Origin: Portunus trituberculatus | Taxonomy: Eukaryota > Arthropoda > Malacostraca > Decapoda > Portunidae | Direction of reading: 5' to 3' | DNA length: 64,000 bases | Assembly (NCBI RefSeq): GCF_017591435.1 | Contig: NC_059301.1 | Coordinates: 36,406,050 to 36,470,049 of the forward strand | Translations under genes and position numbers: made by a program | Notes under the pieces: model-generated | Databases searched by the model: none | What the model saw: the letters and a program-made list of their open reading frames with translations, nothing else | Told to the model about the DNA's origin: nothing | In this document: in pieces, positions 57,435-64,000 of the stretch | Numbering within the stretch: position 1 is the stretch's first letter | Layout: every line of letters begins with the position of its first letter

Positions 57435-58781
57435 CCAAATCTAACTTTTCCACTCTTTCTTATTTCTAAGAAGTCAATGTCAACAGGCATACTTCTTAGG
57501 ATGTGGAAAGTATCTCAAATTACCCCTATTTTCAAAAGAGGCTCCCGCCATCAGCTGTTAAACTATAGACCAATAAGCCTAAAATCAGTGTGTTGCAAGA
57601 CTCTTGAACACATAGTGGTTGACAGTCTTACAGAATATGTTAATAGTAATGGCATTTTATCTACACACCAGTTTGGCACCAGGAGTGGGAGATCAACTGA
57701 GGACCAACTACTGCTTACTTACAACTCTATCACATCATGGCTAGACAGTGGATATACAGTAGATATACAGTAGACTTAATTCTGTTTGATTTTTCTAAAG
57801 CATTTGATGTTGTCAACCACACTATTCTCCTACAAAAACTTTCGTGTCTTGGCATCTCTGGTGTCCTCCTACAACGGATCAAAGACTTCCTCACTCAGCG
57901 AACAATGTCTGTTTCTGTTACAGGCGTCCCAAGCAGTCACAGGTTAATCCCCAGTGGAGTACTCCAGGGTTCAGTTCTCGGTCCTTTACTTTTTATTATC
58001 TATGTAAACCACTTACCATCTAGAGTGCTTGCAAAATATTTGCTGATGATCTAAAGATTTCTCTGCCCATTCGTAACTTGCCACACACCCACACAGTTGT
58101 TGACATATCTAACTACCAACATGATATCAACTCTATATATAGAATATCAAACTCCTGGGGGCTTTCTTTAAATATAGATAAGTGTGTCACACTGAGATTC
58201 AACAGAGGCACTTTTCCAGAGCAAGACATAGGCACATATAACACCTACTCACTCAATAGTACAGATATACAAAAGGTTAATGCCCACAAGGATCTTGGTG
58301 TACTGGTTGACACTTCTTTACACTTCCACATGCACATAAAAACTACAGTTAACAAGGCTGCAGGTCTGGCAGCAAATTTACTAAAAGCAACTATTTGTAG
58401 ATCACAGAATTTTATGCTAAATTTGTTTATTACACATGTAAGACCACTACTAGAATACTGTTCATGCCTATGGAACACATATTATCTTGGAGACCTAAAG
58501 ATGCTAGAAAGTGTTCAGAGGTCGTGGACTCGAGACATTGACGGAATGACTGGACTGTCCTACAGAGCGTTTGTTAGCTCTTGACCTCTACTCTGTACAT
58601 GGATGCCTTACTCGTGCTGACATAATAAAGTACTGGAAGATCTTCCACTCTGAGTGTTCTTTCTCTCCTGAAGATTTATTCATCACAACACCACATGCAC
58701 ATACTTGTGGACACTGTTTTAAATTAGCTCACCAGTACAGTTCAGTGGATCTTAGATCTGGATTTTTCTCATTCCGATGTG
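57435..58781 (+). mobile_element. LINE family D, RT and C-terminal region, cut by the assembly gap
   Basis: The only plus-strand LINE. RT pieces: 57480-57770 (WKVSQITPIFKRGSRHQLLN, YRPISLKSVCCKTLEHIVV, QFGTRSGRSTEDQLL); 57775-58054 (FDFSKAFDVVNHTILLQKL, PSGVLQGSVLGPLLFIIYV); FADD in a shifted frame at about 58035 (KIFADDLKIS); 58078-58584 (HKDLGVLVDTSLHFHMHIK, THVRPLLEYCSCLWN); 58571 to the gap (DLYSVHGCLTRADIIKYWKI). At least four single-base frame changes. 5'-truncated at about 57435. Confidence 0.85.
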
Positions 58782-59281
58782 NNNNNNNNNNNNNNNNNNN
58801 NNNNNNNNNNNNNNNNNNNNNNNNNNNNNNNNNNNNNNNNNNNNNNNNNNNNNNNNNNNNNNNNNNNNNNNNNNNNNNNNNNNNNNNNNNNNNNNNNNNN
58901 NNNNNNNNNNNNNNNNNNNNNNNNNNNNNNNNNNNNNNNNNNNNNNNNNNNNNNNNNNNNNNNNNNNNNNNNNNNNNNNNNNNNNNNNNNNNNNNNNNNN
59001 NNNNNNNNNNNNNNNNNNNNNNNNNNNNNNNNNNNNNNNNNNNNNNNNNNNNNNNNNNNNNNNNNNNNNNNNNNNNNNNNNNNNNNNNNNNNNNNNNNNN
59101 NNNNNNNNNNNNNNNNNNNNNNNNNNNNNNNNNNNNNNNNNNNNNNNNNNNNNNNNNNNNNNNNNNNNNNNNNNNNNNNNNNNNNNNNNNNNNNNNNNNN
59201 NNNNNNNNNNNNNNNNNNNNNNNNNNNNNNNNNNNNNNNNNNNNNNNNNNNNNNNNNNNNNNNNNNNNNNNNNNNNNNNNN
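58782..59281. other. Assembly gap of 500 N
   Basis: Exactly 500 unknown bases, the usual size of a scaffolding placeholder. The true distance is unknown. Confidence 0.99.
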
Positions 59282-59315
59282 GCCCTAAGCTACCGCCGCC
59301 TTGGCCGCCTGTCGC

Positions 59316-59350
59316 TATATAAAACCTCGCCACGACCGTCGTCTCAGCAC
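59316..59350 (+). promoter_or_regulatory. Core promoter: TATA box and Inr
   Basis: TATATAAAA at 59316-59324 and TCAGCA with the likely +1 A at 59346, i.e. 30 bases from the first T of the TATA box. Spacing and motifs match the arthropod TATA/Inr consensus. GC-rich sequence immediately upstream is cut by the gap. Confidence 0.65.
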
Positions 59351-59401
59351 AAACCCTACTGCACTCTCAAGTTGCCTCGCTCTCATCTTTGCTCCAGCAT
59401 G
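59346..59401 (+). CDS. Candidate first exon of an unknown gene (5' UTR plus ATG)
   Basis: After the Inr, 53 bases lead to ATG at 59399-59401, directly followed by a strong donor GTAAGA. A first exon holding only the initiator Met, behind a TATA promoter, is common in short arthropod secreted or cuticle protein genes. No second exon is visible before 64000. The product is unknown. Confidence 0.5.
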
Positions 59402-59467
59402 GTAAGACAGTACAGATCTATTCTGTCAACATATTTTCCTGTCTTTTGTATTGAAATGTTTCTATAT

Positions 59468-59565
59468 ATGCATTTATTTACCTTGTTGAGAGCTACAGGG
59501 TATGAGCAATATCAGGTTCGTGTTGTCCGATCTTCATCTTGGACTTTTAACCATACGTATTTACT
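59468..59565 (-). mobile_element. 3'-terminal fragment of another related LINE
   Basis: TTATTTACCTTGTTGAGAGC and TACAGGGTATGAGC parallel the 3' ends of families A-C (TATTTACCTAGTTGTAG...TACAGGGCCTGGGC). Here it is preceded by TATGCATT, not (TG)n. Confidence 0.6.
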
Positions 59566-59582
59566 TTAACTTTATTGACTGT

Positions 59583-60223
59583 TGTTACGTTCACCGGTTA
59601 AACTGGTAAGATTGGCATCGGAGAGCCGGTGAACAATAACAATAAAAAAAAACACTGCAGGTTCAACTGGTGAGGAAATGCAAAAGGGGGTCACTTTAAA
59701 AAGCTACTTTAATAACCCATAATGAAATTGACACATATAACAAGAAACATGAAACACAGGAAAATGACATACACATATACATATAACACAGTAATAAATA
59801 CAACAATAAAGAACCCAACTTAATACCTAACAATAATCCTAATCCTATAAAGAGGCAATGTGGAAAACACGGACGAGGGGAAGTGATACTTATGCGGTGT
59901 CGCAGTGGTGAAATGCTGAGTGATGGTTGATCCCACGGCAGAACCAAGAGGCGTTGTGTTCACTGGTTGAGGCTTGGATCTCAACTGCCAATCCAGAAAA
60001 CCAAGAGCTGGCTCAACACTTTCGGTTGAGTCGAAAGGGCCGCGTGAATCCAACTTCGGGACAGTAGCCGGGCTTCATGAAACGGTGACGTGGAAGGTTC
60101 ACGAGACGGTGGCGTGGAAGGTTCACGAGACGGTGACGTGGAAGGGGAGGCGGAGAGGTGGCGAACGAGGTAACAAGCGGAGGAGGTGATGGAAGTAATG
60201 CATGTTACGGGCGGGCCGTAACA
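59583..60223 (-). repeat. 3' LTR
   Basis: 641 bases bounded by TGTTACG...CGTAACA. On the element strand it is directly preceded by the polypurine tract. No second LTR is in the window for comparison. Confidence 0.82.
60079..60150. repeat. Three 24-bp tandem repeats in the LTR U3
   Basis: Units GARACGGTGRCGTGGAAGGTTC-AC at 60079, 60103 and 60127. The first two contain GAAGGTTC, which fits the nGAAnnTTCn heat-shock element pattern; the third has diverged. They lie about 75-145 bases inside the 5' side of the LTR on its strand. Confidence 0.75.
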
Positions 60224-60235
60224 TTTCCTCCCCCC
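60224..60235 (-). promoter_or_regulatory. Polypurine tract
   Basis: GGGGGGAGGAAA immediately upstream of the 3' LTR; primes plus-strand synthesis in LTR retroelements. Confidence 0.85.
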
Positions 60236-60254
60236 TAAGACCTCCGTAATGGGC

Positions 60255-60311
60255 TCATGAAGGAGGTGAGACGGGAGATCTTGATAAGGCGTCGGCGATG
60301 ATGTTGTCCAC
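60255..60311 (-). pseudogene. Pol polyprotein C-terminus (end of RNase H)
   Basis: Reads VDNIIADALSRSPVSPPS then stop, 20 bases before the PPT. (D/E)NxxADALSR is the classic last motif of Ty3/gypsy RNase H. The frame differs from that of the innexin segment just upstream. Confidence 0.8.
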
Positions 60312-60349
60312 CCTCCACCACCAGACACAGCACCTCGCAAAGGAAGAAC

Positions 60350-60682
60350 CTGCAGAAGCTTGAAGCGCACATCGGAGGAGACGATGACGAGGAGGCGATA
60401 CACGAGCCAGACAGCGGTGATGGTGGTGAGAGAGACCAGCCAGAACCAGATGAAAATGTAGATCTTCTCGTTGATGATGTTAACCGCCAGCACACACATG
60501 GTGTCGTGGGTCTCGATGGTTCCCGAAGGGCCGAACTTCCTGAAGGTGCACTTGGTGACTCTGGGGAAGATGCGTGTCATGGGATCGATGCGCTTCTCGG
60601 GGTCCATGTCAGGGAAGTTGATGACCTCCGTGCCGTAGGTGAGGAAGGTGCCGCCCAGGAACAGGTCGGTGAAGTAGATGTT
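60350..60682 (-). pseudogene. Innexin fragment (extracellular loop 2, TM4) inside the retrotransposon
   Basis: Innexins are the invertebrate gap-junction channel proteins. 111 codons read NIYFTDLFLGGTFLTYGTEV, FPDMDPEKRIDPMTRIFPRV, TKCTFRKFGPSGTIETHDTM, CVLAVNIINEKIYIFIWFW, a hydrophobic fourth transmembrane segment, then VRFKLLQ. The two cysteines of extracellular loop 2 are present. No stop, no intron. Base composition is clearly richer in GC than the surrounding pol. N-terminal half (TM1-TM3) and the C-terminal tail are absent, so it cannot form a channel. The left border (60312-60349) is uncertain. Confidence 0.92.
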
Positions 60683-61728
60683 GCCCTCCAAGTCCTGAGT
60701 TATGTAATTTATAGCCCTCTGGAAGGTGGCGGGAGCATTAGACAATCCAAAGGGCATCACTGTGTATTGGTATAGTCCGAAGGGAGTGATGAAGGCGGAT
60801 ATTATTTGGGCCTCGTCCGAGAGGGAATCTGGTAGTAACCTTTAAGCAAGTCTATAGTGGTTACAAATTTGGCTACTCCTATACTATCTATAAGGTCCTC
60901 TATCAAGGGCAATGGGTAGGAGTCTGGCACCGTCACTTTATTTAATTTCCGGTAGTCGGTGCAAAATCGACTACTACCATCTGGCTTAGATGTTAACAGG
61001 CAGGGAGAAGCCCAAGGAGATATACTAGGTTCTGCAAGGTGATGACAGAGCAGATAGTCTACCTCTTTTTTCATCAAGTCTCTTTTAATGGGTGAAATGC
61101 GATAGGCTGGTTGTCTTATAGGCTTGATGTCTTTAGATGTTAATGTTATGTCATGTTGGATAGTATTACAAACTCCTGGAAGGTCACCTGTGATTTCAGA
61201 AAAGTCTAGCAATAACTTTTTAAGATCAGACTGTTGTGAAGGTGTTAAGGAAAGAAACACCTCATCAAGGTTGGACATGATTTGGCTGTTTGAGGGGCGT
61301 CCTTTAGGTGACGAGAAGAGGAATTCGATGTCGCACTCTTCCTCGGGGGGCACAGGACCAGACTCCTTCCCTACCAGACATACAGGTACAGCGCGAGACA
61401 AGTCGTCCTCTGGTTCTCTGGAGTGGTAAGGTTTCATTAGATTAATATGAACAAGTTGGGAATCCTTACGACGGTCAGGAGTGTGGACCACATAATTTAA
61501 TTGGCTTAGTTTTTGAGCCACAACATAAGGTCCCATGAACTTACTGTGAAGAGCATTGCCTGGAGTGGGGAGAAAAAGTAAAACCTTGTCTCCTGGTTTG
61601 AAACTTCTCATGACAGATTTGGGAAGAGAATTCTGTTGCATTTTAGTTTGAGATTTGAGGAAGTTTGATTTAGCAAAAGATCTGACTTCACTGATTTTAT
61701 TCTTAAGGTTACTGATGTAGTCAGACAC
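60683..61728 (-). pseudogene. Retrotransposon integrase C-terminus and truncated reverse transcriptase
   Basis: First part: GPYVVAQKLSQLNYVVHTPD ... HINLMKPYH, the GPY/F module that ends Ty3-type integrases. Then TGDLPGVCNTIQHDITL, QPAYRISPIKRDLMKKEVDY, SPWASPCLLTSKPDGSSRFC (RT fingers), VTTIDLLKGYYQIP (Asp of motif A), a one-base break at a C run near 60826, then VMPFGLSNAPATFQRAI in the next frame. It ends at LEG, right before where the catalytic YxDD is expected. The rest of RT is replaced by innexin. Confidence 0.88.
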
Positions 61729-61813
61729 ACTGGGGCTTGAAGGAGTATTTTGAGTAAACCATTGATCCTTTAATATTTTGAGAGGCCCCCTGATCTGTCT
61801 ACCATAGAGTAAT

Positions 61814-63232
61814 TCAAAGGGAGTAACCTAAAGAATCTTGAGGAGATTCTCTTAAAGCGAAGAGAAGGAAAGAAATACTTTCATCCCAGTCTCCTTGATG
61901 CTCCAAGCAATACTTCTTCATCATGGATTTTAATGTTTGGTGAAACCGCTCCAGACAGCCTTGGGATTGGGGGTGGTAAGCCGAGGAGGTAACATGGTCG
62001 ATGTTTAGCTCATTCACTATCTGTTGGAAAAAATGGCTAGTGAAATTGCTACCCTTGTCAGACTGAATTTGTTTTGGAATTCCTACCGATGTGAAAAAAT
62101 GTATTAGATGTTTTACAATGGTCTTTGATGTGATGTTCTTAAGATGGAATGCTTCAGGGTACCTGGTAGTGGGATCCATGAGGGTTAACAAATACTGATT
62201 CCCTCGTTTGGTTTTGGGTAAGGGCCCTACGCAGTCTAGAATGATCTTTTCGAAGGGCTCCGTCTGAACTGGAATAGGCGTCAGAGGAGCTGGCACAAGG
62301 CGTTCGTTAGGCTTACCCACAACTTGACATATGTGACATATTTTTACATAGTGTGACACATCTTTTTTCATTCCTGGCCAAAAAAAATGTTGAAGAGCCT
62401 TCTTGTAGGTTTTTTGGATGCCTAGATGACCTGACAATCCATCATGAGCTAGTTCTATAATGGCTGATCTTACAGACAAGGGGATGACAAATTGATGTGT
62501 TTCTGACCAGGTGTCTAGTTGTTTCAGTTCAGGAGGTCTGTAAGCACGCATCAGGACTCCTTCCTGATAATAAAAACAAGGCAATTTAGACATATCCTTT
62601 GTCTCACTGGCCACATGTCTGATCTTAGCCAAAGTGAGATCCTGTTCCTGAGCATTAATCAAATTCTCCTTTGAAATGATGTCATTATACAAGTTGTCAG
62701 TAGAGGCAATCATTGGTGGAGGAGGTGATGAAAAGGCAGGGGACTTGGACTGAGACCTGGTGACTGCACACACTGGGAAGAAGTGAGGGGATGTTTCGTC
62801 CAGGGTCTTAGTGGGACTTTCTGTTAAGGGAGAACCAAGAACAATTAAGTTTGGAACAGCCAAGTTACCCGCAAGATCATTACCCAGTACAAGATGTACC
62901 CCCGGTACTGGCAGTTCACCAGGTTTAATGGCTACCTCAACCTCTCCTGAAATGAACGGGCACTGTAAGCTAATATTAGCCAAAGGATAGGAGAGCTGTG
63001 ATTCGAGACCTGTGAAAGCCTGTTTGATGTTAGGGATGACATCTTCCCTTAAGATGGATTGGGCAGCACCTGTATCACGCAGAACCTTGATATTTATTGC
63101 CTTGTCTTTACCATCAGTCAGGGACACTTTACCTTGATACATGTACGAGTCATAAAGTTCTAGAGGAGAGTTGACAGGGTTAGCTAGGGCCACTGGTTTC
63201 TTGTTCTCAAATGTGTTAGGTCTAGGGGACAC
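61814..63232 (-). pseudogene. Retrotransposon protease and integrase
   Basis: 472 open codons. Aspartic protease: VLRDTGAAQSILREDV (DTG active site) and VHLVLGNDLAG. Integrase: zinc-binding HHCC region (HDGLSGHLGIQKTYKKAL ... YVKICHICQ) and catalytic DDE (ILDCVGPLP, IQSDKGSNFTSHFF, QGCLERFHQTLK). A single-base frame change near 61832 separates it from the GPY/F segment that follows. Integrase upstream of RT is the notable point. Confidence 0.9.
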
Positions 63233-63961
63233 AAAAGAAAATTGACGTTGAGAACCCTTGCAATTTGGGTGTCTACATTTCTGGATCGTGTGACCTGGCT
63301 TCTTACAGTATGTACACCAGGGGGAATTATATGCATTTGGCGAGAATCCGGTTGGCTTACCACCCGCGCCCCAAAACCTTCCCCAAAGGAGGACCTAACA
63401 TTAGACAGTGAACCACGACCTCTACTACCCAGGGATCCCATCAACAAAGCAAACGCATCAGCCACTTTAGCGGCAGACATAAGATCACTCTCTCCCGTTC
63501 TTCCACATGCCTCAGAATATTAAAGGTAACTTGTTCTTCCATTCTTCCAGGACCATTAGATTGAGCAACTCCGAAAAGGTGGTAATGTTAAGAGCGGCTA
63601 ACCATTTCTTAAATTGTCTTAGTTTCTCACTAGCGAATTCAACATAGGTGTGAGACTCTGGTTTTACATACTTTCGAAACTGTTGTCTGTATCCATCAGA
63701 AGTGATAGAGTAGGCATCTAGAATGTTACCTTTGATCTCTTCATATTCTACCTCATCACTAAGGCCGTTGTATACCCTATAAGCTTTTCCTACTAGCTTA
63801 GGGACAAAGAGAGACACCCACTGATCCTTGGGCCATTTATTCCTATTAGCAATGCTCTCAAAAGCGCGAAATGACCCGTCAACATCACATTCATCAAAAG
63901 GGGGAACTAGCGGAGCAGCTGTAGCAGGATTAAAGCTTGCTAACTGTTTCTTTATATCCAT
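63184..63961 (-). pseudogene. Retrotransposon gag with SCAN-like capsid region and CCHC knuckle, frameshifted
   Basis: The frame from 63961 (open upstream to the edge, so the start is not known) reads FDECDVDGSFRAFESIANRN, WPKDQWVSLFVPKLVGKAYR, GYRQQFRKYV and LLNLMVLEEWKNKLP. The last block resembles the SCAN-domain signature, and SCAN is held to derive from Gmr1-type gag. After a break near 63515, MSAAKVADAFALLM continues. The CCHC knuckle CTYCKKPGHTIQKC lies at about 63265-63320 in a third frame. Confidence 0.78.
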
Positions 63962-64000
63962 TTCTTCCCCTCTAAACTTAGCGTCATTTCGTAGAGCTAA

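Larger units (their letters stand above)
59583..64000 (-). mobile_element. Ty3/gypsy-type LTR retrotransposon, Gmr1-like domain order (5' part off the right edge)
   Basis: On the minus strand: gag (63184-63961), protease and integrase (61814-63232), then reverse transcriptase (60683-61728), a foreign innexin segment (60350-60682), pol C-terminus (60255-60311), PPT (60224-60235) and 3' LTR (59583-60223). The RT is of Ty3/gypsy type but follows integrase, the order described for Gmr1-like elements and otherwise typical of Ty1/copia. Several frameshifts and the host insert make it defective. The 5' LTR and primer site lie beyond 64000. Confidence 0.88.

Noticed and set aside
58571..59569. 332-codon ORF across 58571-59569
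   Set aside because: It bridges the 500-N gap; only the first 70 codons (LINE D) are real sequence.
60350..60682. A normal innexin gene exon at this place
   Set aside because: Both sides are continuous with the same retrotransposon (RT upstream, pol end, PPT and LTR downstream) and the junction is in frame with RT. An assembly chimera remains possible and is noted in the finding.

Overview
The window looks like nuclear DNA from an arthropod, most probably a decapod crustacean. This is inference. It rests on long AC/GT and TA microsatellites joined to LINE 3' ends, a DIRS1-type element, TTAGG-type interstitial repeats, an innexin fragment, and an arthropod-like split ERCC6 gene with introns over 10 kb. 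Position 58782-59281 is a 500-N assembly gap. No operons, CRISPR arrays, rRNA or tRNA genes were recognised.

Host genes. The one clear host gene is ERCC6 (CSB, a SNF2-family transcription-coupled repair ATPase) on the minus strand. Eight coding exons lie between 40217 and 8957, and the rest of the helicase domain is beyond the left edge. All splice phases agree, but exon 9426-9570 lacks one base in a T run. Its introns are filled with mobile elements; the two largest are about 14.4 kb and 12.1 kb. A TATA+Inr core promoter with a short first exon ending ATG|GTAAG lies at 59316-59401 (+), just right of the gap.

Mobile elements, left to right. 1-6747: a same-strand head-to-tail train of four LINE copies separated by (TG)n tracts. 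6800-8900: a decayed two-exon proline-rich ORF and transposon-like termini. 10717-12084: a non-autonomous hAT element. 12.9-19.5 kb: several pogo/Tigger-like elements embedded in very long (TA)n tracts, plus a fold-back. 19.9-20.4 and 25.4-26.1 kb: broken Tc1 transposases. 26.8-35.7 kb: a second LINE train, one copy of which is interrupted by a TTAA-type insertion. 35.8-36.15 kb: a fold-back. 36.7-37.8 kb: a Ty3/gypsy-like remnant. 40.93-47.86 kb: a DIRS1-like tyrosine-recombinase retrotransposon (gag, RT, RNase H, YR) with inverted terminal repeats and an internal complementary region, interrupted by a second TTAA element and itself inserted between two 145-bp inverted arms. 48.1-49.1 kb: another Tigger copy. 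49.3-54.4 kb: two copies of another LINE family. 54.4-55.55 kb: a decayed hAT transposase. 56.1-57.3 kb: degenerate TTAGG repeats and a long (GA)n tract inside an inverted repeat. 57.4-58.8 kb: a plus-strand LINE. 59.58-64.0 kb: a Ty3/gypsy-type LTR retrotransposon with integrase before reverse transcriptase (Gmr1-like order).

The most striking observation is in that last element. A fragment coding for the second extracellular loop and fourth transmembrane segment of an innexin (gap-junction protein) joins the reverse transcriptase in frame. It replaces the RT catalytic motif and most of RNase H, while the pol C-terminus, polypurine tract and 3' LTR remain. Frequent one-base differences at homopolymers suggest that some frameshifts may be uncorrected long-read errors.
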